NCBI GenBank assembly: GCA_018053845.1
Contig: JAGPKU010000013.1
Coordinates: 1 to 46,786 of the forward strand
DNA: 46,786 nt
Source: Syntrophobacterales bacterium
GTDB taxonomy: Bacteria; Desulfobacterota; Syntrophia; Syntrophales; UBA2192
Direction of reading: 5' to 3'
The notes beneath the pieces are model-generated. The model worked only from the letters and a program-made list of their open reading frames with translations, was not told where the DNA came from and ran no database searches. Every line of letters starts with the position of its first letter. Positions within the stretch are counted from its first letter, which is position 1. Made by a program: the position numbers and the translations under genes. This document shows, piece by piece, positions 1-8,374 of the stretch.

Positions 1-475
1 AGGCGTAGTTCAGGACGTCGCGCCCGATGTGGGGGAAGAGCCACAGGTAGACGCCGATGACGACGAGAACAACCAGGATGCTGTAGACGACGATCCGGGA
101 GGGCGTCCAGAAGCCGCCGCGCGGCGCGTCGTCCTCCGCGTCCTCCTCTTCCGGCTCTTCCTCCTCGGGCAGGGCTTTCGGCACGGCCGGCGCCGCGTCC
201 CCGCCCGCCGGGGTGCGCACCGTCGGCGCAGGGGCCGGCTCCTGCGCGGCGGCCGCCTTCGGGACGGGGGCCTCCGGGGTCGGCTCCGCCGTCTGCGCCC
301 GGGGTGCCGCGGGCGCCTCCTCCCGCCTTGCCTGCGGCGGGCCGGCGTCCTTGAGGGGGTTGATCTTGAAGAACTCGTGACCGCACCGGCCGCACCGCAC
401 CCAGACCCCGTCGCCCGTCATCAGCTCGTCGCTGAACCGGAACTTCGTCGCGCACTGCCTGCACTGGATAATCAT
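1..475 (-). CDS. Zinc-ribbon, single-membrane-span protein (MJ0042/DUF3426-like), C-terminus outside window
   Basis: The 158 visible residues begin with a zinc ribbon (Cys5, Cys8, then a CGRC pair near residues 33-36) of the type found in MJ0042/zinc_ribbon_5 proteins. A long low-complexity linker rich in Ala, Pro and Glu follows, then an acidic patch of Glu/Asp. One hydrophobic segment near residues 135-152 is a likely membrane span, so the ribbon should face the cytoplasm and the missing C-terminus the other side. Proteins with this layout are common in delta- and gammaproteobacteria; their role is unknown. The start is the ATG at 475, because the ribbon begins directly after it (MIIQCRQC). 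It lies upstream of nothing else visible on this strand. The family call is from the motif layout only. Confidence 0.8.
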   Translation of the reverse strand, partial: MIIQCRQCATKFRFSDELMTGDGVWVRCGRCGHEFFKINPLKDAGPPQARREEAPAAPRAQTAEPTPEAPVPKAAAAQEPAPAPTVRTPAGGDAAPAVPKALPEEEEPEEEDAEDDAPRGGFWTPSRIVVYSILVVLVVIGVYLWLFPHIGRDVLNYA

Positions 476-530
476 CGTTCCCTCTTCCCCTGTGCCTTGA
501 GCCCCGTGCCTCGAGCCTGCAGGGCCGCTG

Positions 531-1055
531 CTACTCCTCCATCACGTAGATGTCCGGCAGGTACCGGGCCTTCTCGTCGAAGTCGATCCCGTAGCCGAGG
601 ATGAACCCCTCGTCGAGGTCGAAGCCCACGTAGTCGGCCGTGAACTCGATCTTGCGCCGGTGCTTCTTGTCCACCAGCGCGCAGACCCTGAGGGAGCGGG
701 GGTTCTGGTCCCTGAGCTTCCTGACCAGGAAGTCCAGGGTGATCCCCGTGTCGACGATGTCCTCCACGATGAGCACGTCCTTGCCGGCGATGGGGGTCTC
801 GAGGTCCTTCGTGACGAGGACCTTGCCCGAGGTGGCCGTTCCGGACCCGTAGCTCGCGAGACGGATGAAGTCGATGACGCAGGGTGTCTTGAGGTGCCTC
901 ACGAGGTCCGCCATGAACATGAAGGCGCCCTTGAGGACGCAGACCACCACGAGGTCCTTCCCCTCGTAGTCCCGAGAGATCTTTTCCGCCATCTCCCGGA
1001 CAACCCGGTCGATCTCGTCGCGGGAGAAGAGGATCCGCATCCGGAGCTTTTCCAT
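531..1055 (-). CDS. hpt: Hypoxanthine phosphoribosyltransferase
   Basis: Purine salvage enzyme that transfers phosphoribose from PRPP to hypoxanthine or guanine, giving IMP or GMP in the cytoplasm. At 174 residues it has the usual length. The PRPP-binding loop is clear near residues 96-108 (VLIVEDIVDTG). The N-terminal part carries the LKGAFMFMADL segment and the C-terminal part carries DFVGFD/YGIDFDEKAR-like elements typical of the family. The ATG at 1055 follows an AAGGAGGGGG ribosome-binding site; Met6 is a possible but weaker alternative. A sigma-70 type promoter lies just upstream, overlapping the end of the preceding gene, so hpt is probably transcribed on its own. Confidence 0.95.
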   Translation of the reverse strand: MEKLRMRILFSRDEIDRVVREMAEKISRDYEGKDLVVVCVLKGAFMFMADLVRHLKTPCVIDFIRLASYGSGTATSGKVLVTKDLETPIAGKDVLIVEDIVDTGITLDFLVRKLRDQNPRSLRVCALVDKKHRRKIEFTADYVGFDLDEGFILGYGIDFDEKARYLPDIYVMEE

Positions 1056-1080
1056 AACCCCCCTCCTTCAACGATTGTTG

Positions 1081-1109
1081 AGACTAGCCAAGAGAGAGCG
1101 GATTGTCAA
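1081..1109 (-). promoter_or_regulatory. Sigma-70-type promoter of hpt
   Basis: Minus-strand TTGACA (1109-1104), a 17-bp spacer and TAGTCT (1086-1081). The -35 box is perfect, the -10 box matches 3 of 6. It overlaps the stop codon of the upstream cysteine-cluster gene. A 14-bp imperfect palindrome (TCAACGATTGTTGA, 1068-1081) covers the expected transcription start and could be an operator. Confidence 0.5.
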
Positions 1110-2017
1110 CGTGAATCCATGGGTTCCCGGCATCGGAGCACGACGGCGTCGAGGCGTTCCCGGATGATCGCCTCGGCCCTGCGCACATCCCCGGCGCTGC
1201 GGAAATCGGACTGCAGGCTCAGAAAGATCCGGTCGAAGCGGGATTTCCCGCAGCCCAGGGCCCCGTAGTCGATGGCCTGGATCGAGTACTCCGTCCCGTC
1301 GAAGCTGTACTTGCCGAAGCGGTTGGCCGCCTCGGAGCGGAAGGGCCAGGCGAGCTTGAGCTCGAAGAACCGGCGCGCCCCGTTGCGGATCTCCGGGCGG
1401 GCGAAGCGCGCGGGGCCCGGCATCTCCCCGAGGGACTCGCTGACGTGCCGGAAGAATTCCTTCACGAGATCGATGTCGGTGACGCAGACGCCGTAGAGGT
1501 ACCAGTCGTCGAGGATCTCGAGCAGGGCGAGCTTCTCGGCGCGGGCGAGGTAGCTGTAGCTCGGGCAGAAATGGCCGTCGCAGAGATCGCGGCCGTAGAA
1601 GGAAGCCTCCCGGAGGTCCCGCCCGCCGTTCTGCATGGGGTGCAGCAGGCAGCCCACCCTGCGTTCCTCCGCGTCGAGGAAGCCCACGTACTCGCAGCAG
1701 TGGATGACCTCGTAGCGCCTCGTCCCGTCCTCGAGCCCCTTCACCGTGTCGGAGAAGCGGGGCAGGTCCTCGGGGCCGCCGACGGTGGTGCGAAAGAGCG
1801 CCGTGCGGCGTCGCAGTCTCGCCGCCAGGGCCTCGCGGCCCGAGTCGGCGTAATTGTAAAGGCCGCAGCAGGCGCCGCAGGACTTCGAGGCGTCGGGCTG
1901 GCAGAGGTGGACGAAGGGGCTGTCGGGCCCGTCGTGCAGGGACAGCGGTCTGCGGGTTGTGGGCGAGCCCCCCTTTGCCGGTTCACACATGACTTGAAAA
2001 TTTTCCCGATCGCGCAT
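1106..2017 (-). CDS. Cysteine-cluster protein, putative metal chelator (YkgJ-like)
   Basis: 303 residues. Several close-spaced cysteines are visible: SCGACCGLYN in the N-terminal quarter, then HCCEY, GCLLHP, LCDGHFC and YGVC. Such clusters mark proteins annotated as putative zinc- or iron-chelating (YkgJ type), but this one is longer than the usual YkgJ and the match is to the pattern, not to a full family. No signal peptide or membrane span is seen. I chose the ATG at 2017 because GGGGGAA precedes it at good spacing; the ATG at 1990 has no ribosome-binding site. The gene is divergent from the unknown gene at 2156 and has its own likely promoter at 2101-2130. Metal or redox role is an inference. 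Confidence 0.7.
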   Translation of the reverse strand: MRDRENFQVMCEPAKGGSPTTRRPLSLHDGPDSPFVHLCQPDASKSCGACCGLYNYADSGREALAARLRRRTALFRTTVGGPEDLPRFSDTVKGLEDGTRRYEVIHCCEYVGFLDAEERRVGCLLHPMQNGGRDLREASFYGRDLCDGHFCPSYSYLARAEKLALLEILDDWYLYGVCVTDIDLVKEFFRHVSESLGEMPGPARFARPEIRNGARRFFELKLAWPFRSEAANRFGKYSFDGTEYSIQAIDYGALGCGKSRFDRIFLSLQSDFRSAGDVRRAEAIIRERLDAVVLRCREPMDSR

Positions 2018-2100
2018 AAGGTGTTCCCCCGGCCCGCCTTTCGAGGCCGGGATGCCGGACGGCGGAAGCGGGTCGTGAACACCCGCCGCCGTTCGAGCCG

Positions 2101-2130
2101 GGTATATCGGCAAATCGCTTCCGGGGTCAA
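2101..2130 (-). promoter_or_regulatory. Promoter of the cysteine-cluster gene
   Basis: Minus-strand TTGACC (2130-2125), an 18-bp spacer and TATACC (2106-2101), 5 and 4 matches to consensus. It would give a leader of about 75 nt. It sits inside the divergent region, so the plus-strand gene at 2156 may be affected by the same site. Confidence 0.45.
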
Positions 2131-2155
2131 GCACAAAGGTGGAGGGCAGAGGCAC

Positions 2156-2536
2156 ATGAACCGGCGCGGGGAGATCCGGATGCCCAACGGGCTGGTGGCG
2201 GAGATCTGGGACGGGTCCCGGATGATCGCCGCCGATACGGCCAGCGTCGTGCTCGTCGTCAGGGTCCCCGTTGCCGTGAAGGGGGAATACTTCGAGTCGT
2301 CGGCCGACTGCGAGAGGACGAGGCGGGTCTTCGGTCCCGAGATCGTCTTCGAGTTCCGCAACGAGCGGACCTTCGTCCCCGCCGGGGAGCGGGAGGCCCT
2401 GTTCGAGGAATTTCTCGCCGCCTTCAGGAAGGACGTTCTGCCCTACCTGTCGAAGGAGCATTTCCCGCGGCGCTACGTCCTCTCGAAGCACCGGGAGATC
2501 GTGAAGAACCCGTGGAAGTACCCCGAGCGGGACTAG
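2156..2536 (+). CDS. Conserved-looking protein of unknown function, 126 aa
   Basis: I do not recognise this protein. The reading frame has the codon bias of its neighbours, an ATG at 2156 and a GGAGG ribosome-binding site 10 nt upstream, so it is likely real. The product is soluble, with a first half of alternating hydrophobic residues that suggests a beta-rich fold (ASVVLVVRVPVAV) and a charged helical second half ending in KNPWKYPERD. No cysteine pair, signal peptide or membrane span is present apart from one isolated Cys. It is divergent from the cysteine-cluster gene and followed by an inverted repeat (2604-2676) that could end its transcript. Confidence 0.6.
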   Translation: MNRRGEIRMPNGLVAEIWDGSRMIAADTASVVLVVRVPVAVKGEYFESSADCERTRRVFGPEIVFEFRNERTFVPAGEREALFEEFLAAFRKDVLPYLSKEHFPRRYVLSKHREIVKNPWKYPERD

Positions 2537-2603
2537 GCGGCCACCCCGGGGAGTCCCCGCGAGGGCCTTGCATTCATCTGCAAGAGGCCATTTCATGAAG
2601 GTC

Positions 2604-2676
2604 GGAAGAGCGGAAGAGAGGAAGAGCGGACGGAACGAATATGCATTTCAACTCCACGCCGCGCTTCCGCTCTTCC
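2604..2676. repeat. Intergenic inverted repeat, copy 1 of the GAAGAGCGGA family
   Basis: The 13-bp arm GGAAGAGCGGAAG (2604-2616) is perfectly complemented by CTTCCGCTCTTCC (2664-2676), with 47 nt between. The flanks repeat the same words in degenerate form (AGAGGAAGAGCGGA; TTCCTGCCTTCCTGCC). The same 10-bp core pair recurs at 6289-6338 and 12626-12684. It lies at the 3' side of the 126-aa gene. Confidence 0.8.
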
Positions 2677-2762
2677 TGCCTTCCTGCCTTCGTCATCGGG
2701 TGCGGTCGTCCTGCACCCGGAGACGATGAACCCGCTTGAACGCGGAATTGCTGAAGGTAGAC

Positions 2763-5261
2763 ATGTCCTGTCATGGACCCCAACACCGCCTGCTCGAGAC
2801 CTTCCTGGCCTTCGTCGAGAAGCCGAGCCGCTACATCGGCGGCGAGGCCAACGCCGCGGACAAGGACCGCGCCGCCTGCCGGCTGCGCGTCGCCCTGGCC
2901 TTCCCCGACGCCTACGAGGTGGGCATGTCCCACCTGGGGCTCCAGATCCTCTACGCCATCCTGAACGCCCACCCGCACGTCTGCGCCGAGCGCGTCTACG
3001 CCCCCTGGCCGGACATGGAGGCGAGGCTGCGGGCGGCGGGGCTGCCCCTCGCGACGCTCGAGTCCGGCACGCCGCTTGAGGCCTTCGACCTCATCGGCTT
3101 CTCCCTGCAGTACGAGCTGTCCTACACCAACGTCCTGACCATGCTCGACCTGGGACGGGTGCCGCTGCGCGCGAAGGACCGGCGCGAGGGGGACCCCATC
3201 GTGATCGCCGGGGGTCCCTGCGCGTTCAACCCGCTGCCCATGGCGCCCTTTTTCGATGCCTTCGTCATCGGCGAGGGTGAGGAGGTGATCTCCGAGATCG
3301 CCGACGTTCTCCTGGAGGCAACGGAGAAGAGCCGGCGGCGCGAGGAGATCCTGGAGCGCCTCGGCGTCCTGGGGGGCCTCTACGTCCCGGCCCGGTTCCG
3401 GGGGGGGAGCCGGGTGCGCAAGCGCCTCGTCGCCGATCTCGACCGGTGGCATCACCCGCTGAGGCCCGTCGTGCCGCTCATGAACACGATCCACGACCGC
3501 ATTTCCCTCGAGATCGCCCGGGGCTGCACCCGGGGATGCCGGTTCTGCCAGGCCGGGATGGTCTGGCGGCCCGTGCGGGAGCGCAACCCCTCGACGCTGC
3601 TCGCGATGGCCGAGGAGGCCCTCGGGGCGACGGGCTACGACGAGATCTCGCTGCTGTCCCTGAGCGCGGGCGACTACTCGCGGATCGAGCCGCTGCTGGG
3701 GGAGCTGATGAACCGCTACAGCCGCCGGCGGGTGGCCCTGGGGCTGCCGTCGCTTCGCGTCGAGACCCTGACCCCGAGGCTCATCGAGGAGATCCGCCGC
3801 GTCCGCAAGACGAGCTTCACCATCGCCCCCGAGGCCGGGACGCAGCGGCTGCGCGACATCATCAACAAGGGCAACACCGAGGCGGACCTCCTCGAGACGG
3901 CCCGGCGCGTCTTCGAGGGCGGGTGGAAGTCCATCAAGCTCTACTTCATGATCGGCCTGCCCGGCGAGCGCGGGGAGGATCTCGAGGGGATCGCCGACCT
4001 GGCCCACCGCGTCATGCGGGAGGGCAGGGGGCGGCAGGTCAACGTGGGACTCTCCACCCTCGTCCCCAAGCCGCACACGCCCTTCCAGTGGGTCCGCCAG
4101 ATCGGCCTCGAGGAGACGCTGGCCGCGCAGGGACACCTCAAGCGGCGGCTGGCGAACCGCAACATCAGCTTCAAGTGGCACGACGCCCGGATGAGCCTCC
4201 TGGAGGGGCTCTTCTCGCGGGGTGACGAGCGGCTCGCCGACCTCGTGGAAAAGGCCTGGTCGCTCGGCGCCCGATTCGACGGGTGGAGCGACCGTTTCCT
4301 CTTCGAGCGCTGGGAGGAAGCCCTTCGGCGATCGGGCATCCGCCTCGAGGAGCACCTGCGCGGCCGGGGCACGGCGGAACCCCTGCCCTGGGAGATCGTC
4401 GATGCCGGGCTCGACAGGGCATTCCTGCTTGCGGAATACGAAAAATCCCTGCGGGGCGAGCCGACCCCCGACTGCCGCCGCGAGGGTTGCCGGGGCTGCG
4501 GGGTCTGCGACGGCTCGATCGTCGTCATCCGGGAGGCCGAGGGGGTCCCGGACCGCCCGGCCCCCGCCGCCGATGCGGCTCCGGCGGCCGGCGCGCCCCC
4601 GGTTTCTCGCTGGCGGCTCGTCTTCGCCAAGACGGGGATGTCGCGGTTCCTCTCCCATCTCGAGGTCTCCTCGGCGCTGACCCGGGCCGTCAAGCGAAGC
4701 GGCCTCGCCCTTCGGTACTCGGAGGGGTTCCACCCGCACCCGAAGATCTCCTTCCCCTTCGCCACGGCCGTGGGGATGGAGAGCCTCGAGGAGTTCGCCG
4801 ACATCCAGCTCGAGGGCGTCATCGGCGACGCCCGGGAGGCTGCGGGGAGGATCAACGCGGCGCTGCCCCGGGGCCTCGAGGTCCGTCGCATCGAGCGCCT
4901 CGAAAGCGGCGAGGCGCCCGTGGCGAAGATCGTCAGGGGGTTTCGCTACCGCGTTTCCCTGCCCCCCGAGCTTTGCGGGGAGGACCTGGAGCAGCGCATC
5001 GCCCGCTTCCTGGCGCTGCCGTCCGTCATCGTGGAACGAGAGGGCAGGGACGGGGTATCGCGCAAGGACGTGCGCCCCCACGTGGAGGGGATTGCCTTGG
5101 ATCGCGTCGCCGGCTCCCTGGAGATCGTCCTCCGGTTTGCCGACGGCCGGACCGCGAGGCCGGCCGACATCCTCGGCCTGGCCCTCGGGCTGGACGACGA
5201 GGGACTCCGGGGCCTGCGGATCGTCAAGACGCGGACGATCCTGGTCGGCGACGAGGGCTGA
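2763..5261 (+). CDS. B12-binding-domain radical SAM protein (TIGR03960) fused to a TIGR03936/DUF2344 domain
   Basis: 832 residues in three parts. Residues about 1-230 resemble a B12-binding-like Rossmann region (VGMSHLGLQILY; IAGGPCAFNP). The radical SAM core has the [4Fe-4S] motif CxxxCxxC at Cys255, Cys259 and Cys262. A cysteine-rich linker (CRREGCRGCGVCDG) precedes the TIGR03936/DUF2344 domain from about residue 616 (RWRLVFAKTGMSRFLSHLE). The fused form is known; its reaction is not, though its usual place beside rng and rplU hints at an RNA or ribosome role. I chose the ATG at 2763, with GAAGG 5 nt upstream, over an in-frame TTG at 2736, because family members start close to the VEKPSRYIGGE motif. 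Here rng is not next to it. Confidence 0.9.
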   Translation: MSCHGPQHRLLETFLAFVEKPSRYIGGEANAADKDRAACRLRVALAFPDAYEVGMSHLGLQILYAILNAHPHVCAERVYAPWPDMEARLRAAGLPLATLESGTPLEAFDLIGFSLQYELSYTNVLTMLDLGRVPLRAKDRREGDPIVIAGGPCAFNPLPMAPFFDAFVIGEGEEVISEIADVLLEATEKSRRREEILERLGVLGGLYVPARFRGGSRVRKRLVADLDRWHHPLRPVVPLMNTIHDRISLEIARGCTRGCRFCQAGMVWRPVRERNPSTLLAMAEEALGATGYDEISLLSLSAGDYSRIEPLLGELMNRYSRRRVALGLPSLRVETLTPRLIEEIRRVRKTSFTIAPEAGTQRLRDIINKGNTEADLLETARRVFEGGWKSIKLYFMIGLPGERGEDLEGIADLAHRVMREGRGRQVNVGLSTLVPKPHTPFQWVRQIGLEETLAAQGHLKRRLANRNISFKWHDARMSLLEGLFSRGDERLADLVEKAWSLGARFDGWSDRFLFERWEEALRRSGIRLEEHLRGRGTAEPLPWEIVDAGLDRAFLLAEYEKSLRGEPTPDCRREGCRGCGVCDGSIVVIREAEGVPDRPAPAADAAPAAGAPPVSRWRLVFAKTGMSRFLSHLEVSSALTRAVKRSGLALRYSEGFHPHPKISFPFATAVGMESLEEFADIQLEGVIGDAREAAGRINAALPRGLEVRRIERLESGEAPVAKIVRGFRYRVSLPPELCGEDLEQRIARFLALPSVIVEREGRDGVSRKDVRPHVEGIALDRVAGSLEIVLRFADGRTARPADILGLALGLDDEGLRGLRIVKTRTILVGDEG

Positions 5262-5295
5262 AGGCGGCGGGTGGGCGGATGGGCCCGGTCTCCGG

Positions 5296-6216
5296 TCAGC
5301 CTCTCCGGCGGTCCCACTTGAAGCAGCTTCCCGGGAACTGCTTGGCGTACTTCTTCATCTCCGATGCCCGCTCCGTCATCTCGCCGAAGTGGCTGAAGGG
5401 CCCCGCGGACGTGTCGGTGATCCCGATGGAGATGCTGGTGAGGGGGAAGGTCCTTGCGGCGCCCTGGCGGTCCACCGAATGGATGCAGCCCCTCTCGCGG
5501 TCCTCGGCGTCGTAGAAGCCCGGGATGATCCGGTCGAAGGTGGTCACCAGCTCCTGCGAGGCGGCCTCGATGCCCTCGGGGCTCATGATGTAGACGAAGT
5601 CGTCGCCCCCGATGTGCCCCACGAAGCTGCGCTCCCGCTGCTTGTCCTTCACCGCGCCGAGAATGAGCCGACCCGTGATGCGGATGATGTCGTCGCCCCG
5701 GGAGAAGCCGTACTTGTCGTTGAGGGGCTTGAACTGGTCCAGATCGGCCCAGGCCAGCGCGAAGGGCTCCCCCCGGTCGAGGCGCTCCTGGATCTCGCGG
5801 TTGATGGAGATGTTGCCGGGCAGGCGCGTCAGGGGGTTGATCTCCACGATCCGCTCCGAGCGCAGGATGCACAGATTGACCCGCCGCAGGATCTCCCGGT
5901 CCAGGGCCCGCCGCCAGATGTAATCCTCGAACAGCAGGGAGTCCCCCGGGGTGAGAGCGTCTTCGTCGCCCAGCACGGCCAGCACCGTGAGGTTGCGGAA
6001 CATGGGGTCCTCCTTGAGCTGGCTCAGGGCGCCGACGGAGACGAGGTCCTTCGGGTCCACGTCGAGGACGACCAGGTCCGGCGGGCTCGTGCTGCAGATC
6101 AGTCCCATGGCCGACTGGATGCGGTCGAACAGAATGACCCGGTAGCCGTGACGGATCCGGTTCTCCACGGTGCTCGTGAGCCCCATGTCGCGGGAGATGA
6201 CGATCACGGTTTTCAT
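5296..6216 (-). CDS. Receiver-like/GGDEF-type protein with altered GGDDF site
   Basis: 306 residues. The first 115 or so look like a response-regulator receiver: VVLDVD around Asp52/Asp54 could hold the phosphoacceptor, but the acidic pair usually near residues 8-9 is Ser8-Arg9-Asp10, so phosphorylation is doubtful. The second half is a diguanylate cyclase domain with DLDQFKPLNDKYGFSRGDD and the signature at 203-207 reading GGDDF instead of GGDEF. The inhibitory RxxD site is RxxS here. It may still make cyclic di-GMP, or may only bind GTP or c-di-GMP. It follows the HDOD gene on the same strand after about 200 nt that hold an inverted repeat, so it may or may not share that transcript. Confidence 0.85.
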   Translation of the reverse strand: MKTVIVISRDMGLTSTVENRIRHGYRVILFDRIQSAMGLICSTSPPDLVVLDVDPKDLVSVGALSQLKEDPMFRNLTVLAVLGDEDALTPGDSLLFEDYIWRRALDREILRRVNLCILRSERIVEINPLTRLPGNISINREIQERLDRGEPFALAWADLDQFKPLNDKYGFSRGDDIIRITGRLILGAVKDKQRERSFVGHIGGDDFVYIMSPEGIEAASQELVTTFDRIIPGFYDAEDRERGCIHSVDRQGAARTFPLTSISIGITDTSAGPFSHFGEMTERASEMKKYAKQFPGSCFKWDRRRG

Positions 6217-6288
6217 GTCGCGCCGCTTCTCCTTCCATCGGGCCGCTCGACGGGCCGGCGATTCGAAATCATGAAGTGAGGAAGCCGT

Positions 6289-6338
6289 GAAGAGCGGAAG
6301 ATCGGCGGGGATGAAAAATCTTGTCCCGTCCGCTCTTC
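6289..6338. repeat. Intergenic inverted repeat, copy 2 of the GAAGAGCGGA family
   Basis: GAAGAGCGGA (6289-6298) is complemented by TCCGCTCTTC (6329-6338) with 30 nt between. Outer degenerate copies (GTGAGGAAG on the left, TTCCTCATTCC on the right) extend the symmetry. It lies between the HDOD and GGDEF genes, downstream of the former. Confidence 0.75.
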
Positions 6339-6422
6339 CTCATTCCTGCTCCCCCGGTTTCCGCAAGGCTGCATCCGAGGCGAATCAAACGCGGATCGCG
6401 GGACCCGACCCCGGCCGTGCGG

Positions 6423-7262
6423 TCAGGACCTGAACTCCTCCTCGGTCTGCTCGACGGAATCCTCGAGCTCTTTGAGGATTTCCCTCAGGTCCGCCTCCGA
6501 CAGGCCGAGGGTGTCCCAGGCCCCGGGATTGACCTCGGGGACGAGGCGGTCGCCCGAATACCCGATGCCCCGGGCCTTCACGATCACGTCGGCCGTGTGG
6601 ACGATGGCCGTCTCGAGAGACGCCAGGGAGGAGCCCTGGGGACGGTGATGGTTTGCGATGCACTCGCAGAGCTTCCGGGGGAAGTGCCATTTTTCCGCCA
6701 GCCAGCCCGCCACGGCGGCATGGGTCTCGGAGAAGCGGCCGCGCTCGGCGTCGAAGATGGCGATCCCCGCCGCCTCGGCCTCCTTGACCGTCCGGTCGTA
6801 CTCCTCGGGCCAGACGAGGGTGAGGATGACCTTGCCCACGTCGTGCAGCAGCCCCGCCACGAAGACCTCCTCCGGCTCCTTGAGGCCTTTCATGCGGCCC
6901 ATGACCTTCGAGGCGATGGCGACCCCGATGGAGTGCTCCCTGAGGCCGATCATGGCCTTGTGCATGATCTCGAAGACCGACACGCTCAGCAGCAGCCCCT
7001 TCACCACGTTGAGACCCAGGAGCATGACGGCGTGGTTGACCGACGAGATCCGGCCCGGGAACCCGTAGAGGGCCGAGTTCACCATCTGGAGGATCTTGGT
7101 GGTCAGGGCCGGGTCCTGTGAGACGAAGTTGCTGATTTCATTGAGAGATATCTTTGGATTCTCGATGATCGCCGACAGCTGCTTCAGCACGCTGGGGATC
7201 GTGGGGATGGTGCTGATGTTCTCCACCCGGTTCCGGAGGGCTCTGGGGTCCATCTCAGCCAT
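6423..7262 (-). CDS. HDOD-domain signalling protein
   Basis: 279 residues that are almost all HDOD domain. The N-terminal part shows TIPTIPSVLKQL and ISNFVSQDPALTTKILQMVNSALYG, followed by the modified HD core GLLHDVGK and NHHRP. HDOD proteins are regulatory and usually lack phosphodiesterase activity; they occur in chemotaxis, stress and c-di-GMP signalling. The start ATG overlaps the end of the 98-aa gene by 8 nt, so the two are translationally coupled. The neighbour downstream is a GGDEF-type protein, which suggests a small signalling unit. The signal or target cannot be read from the sequence. Confidence 0.9.
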   Translation of the reverse strand: MAEMDPRALRNRVENISTIPTIPSVLKQLSAIIENPKISLNEISNFVSQDPALTTKILQMVNSALYGFPGRISSVNHAVMLLGLNVVKGLLLSVSVFEIMHKAMIGLREHSIGVAIASKVMGRMKGLKEPEEVFVAGLLHDVGKVILTLVWPEEYDRTVKEAEAAGIAIFDAERGRFSETHAAVAGWLAEKWHFPRKLCECIANHHRPQGSSLASLETAIVHTADVIVKARGIGYSGDRLVPEVNPGAWDTLGLSEADLREILKELEDSVEQTEEEFRS

Positions 7263-7551
7263 ACATCGCCTCGATATGCTCTTGAACCGCCTTCTTGAGG
7301 AGCGCCATCCGGGGGTTGCCCCCCACCTTCCGGAATCGCTCCTCCAGGGCGGCGAGGAGTTCCTCTTTCGGCCTCGCGGGCCGGGACGGTCCGTCGATGT
7401 AGACGCTGTCGACGCCCATGTTCTCGATCTTCGAGATGCGGGCCTCCGTCAGTTCGGTCCCCGCGGCCATGAGGACCATGCCCGAGGAATTTTCCAGGGG
7501 CCGGGCCAGCTTCATGCCCGGCCTGAGCTGCTCGACGGGTATTTTGGGCAT
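7255..7551 (-). CDS. 98-aa protein resembling the N-terminal domain of HD-GYP proteins
   Basis: The pattern VEQLRPGMKLARPLENSSG...LMAAGTELTEARISKIENMGVDSVYI resembles the small beta-rich domain found in front of HD-GYP phosphodiesterase domains (DUF3391-like), here without any catalytic part. A charged helical tail follows (ALEERFRKVGG...AVQEHIEAM). The stop overlaps the HDOD gene start by 8 nt, so the two products are probably made in fixed ratio and may act together as a split sensor/effector pair. That pairing is inferred. The ATG at 7551 is preceded by GAAAGGA at about 9 nt. Confidence 0.75.
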   Translation of the reverse strand: MPKIPVEQLRPGMKLARPLENSSGMVLMAAGTELTEARISKIENMGVDSVYIDGPSRPARPKEELLAALEERFRKVGGNPRMALLKKAVQEHIEAMYG

Positions 7552-7676
7552 CGATTCGCGGTCCTTTCGCTGACGTTGTCAAGATGAGGCATGCAAATTC
7601 CGTGGAAAAATGTTAGAAGGGAGCATCGGGCCCCCGCGCACGGGAAAAGGCCGGGGCACCGGGCCGATAAAAGTTG

Positions 7677-7704
7677 TTGACAAACAGCGTTGAATCCCTA
7701 TAAT
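7677..7704 (+). promoter_or_regulatory. Near-perfect sigma-70 promoter of rplU-rpmA
   Basis: TTGACA (7677-7682), a 16-bp spacer and TATAAT (7699-7704): both boxes match consensus exactly in an otherwise GC-rich sequence. Expected transcript start near 7711, giving a leader of about 27 nt before rplU. Strength fits a ribosomal protein operon. Confidence 0.85.
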
Positions 7705-7737
7705 TGCTGTTTTCAATTTCCCTTCAAGGAACCGGAC

Positions 7738-8049
7738 ATGTACGCAGTCATCAAAACGGGCGGAAAACAGCACAGGGTCTCCGAGGGTGACGTCCTGAGG
7801 GTGGAAAAGCTCGAAGGCCTCAAGGGCGACACCGTCGTCTTCGAGGAGGTCCTGTTGGTGTCGAAAGAGGACCAGACCCGCGTGGGCACCCCGGTGGTCG
7901 AGGGCGCCAGGGTCGTCGGCGAGATCGTCCACCAGGGCAAGGGGCCCAAGATCATCATCTTCAAGAAGAAGCGCCGCAAGGGGTTTATGAAGAAGACGGG
8001 GCACCGGCAGCCTCTCACCGAGGTCCGGATCAAGGAAATATCGCTTTAA
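7738..8049 (+). CDS. rplU: 50S ribosomal protein L21
   Basis: 103 residues, the normal size for bL21. It starts [14 protein letters not shown], the family signature, and ends with the basic segment [23 protein letters not shown] that contacts 23S rRNA. The ATG at 7738 has AAGGA 7 nt upstream; an in-frame codon at 7690 lies between the promoter boxes and is excluded. First gene of the unit driven by the promoter at 7677-7704, with rpmA 22 nt downstream. Confidence 0.98.
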   Translation: MYAVIKTGGKQHRVSEGDVLRVEKLEGLKGDTVVFEEVLLVSKEDQTRVGTPVVEGARVVGEIVHQGKGPKIIIFKKKRRKGFMKKTGHRQPLTEVRIKEISL

Positions 8050-8071
8050 TCAGCTTCAGGAGCGTGGAACG

Positions 8072-8326
8072 ATGGCACACAAGAAAGGCCAGGGCAGCAG
8101 CCGCAACGGCAGAGACAGCAACGCCCAGCGAAGGGGGGTCAAGGTCTACGGCGGCGAAGCCGTCAGCGCAGGCTCCATCCTCATCCGCCAGCTCGGCACG
8201 AAGATCCACCCGGGACGCAACGTCGGCATCGGCAAGGATTATACGATTTTCGCCAAGATCGACGGCGTCGTGAAATTCGAGCGCTTCGGGAAGGACCGCA
8301 AGAAGGTCAGCGTCTACGCGTCCTAG
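8072..8326 (+). CDS. rpmA: 50S ribosomal protein L27
   Basis: 84 residues, starting [20 protein letters not shown], the conserved flexible N-terminus that reaches the peptidyl-transferase centre. No N-terminal cleavage extension of the Firmicutes type is present. The ATG follows AGGAGCG. It is co-transcribed with rplU and followed by a strong intrinsic terminator. Confidence 0.98.
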   Translation: MAHKKGQGSSRNGRDSNAQRRGVKVYGGEAVSAGSILIRQLGTKIHPGRNVGIGKDYTIFAKIDGVVKFERFGKDRKKVSVYAS

Positions 8327-8374
8327 CCTTCCCGGCTCCCCGAGACACACAACCCGGCGTGAATCAGATTGTCC

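Noticed and set aside
2574-5081. An 835-codon open frame on minus opposite the radical SAM gene
   Set aside because: Shadow of the GC-rich plus-strand gene; its composition is Arg/Pro/Gly/Asp-rich low complexity without motifs or ribosome-binding site.
7552-7676. Sigma-54 promoter (TTTGCATG) upstream of the 98-aa gene
   Set aside because: The invariant GG of the -24 element is missing.
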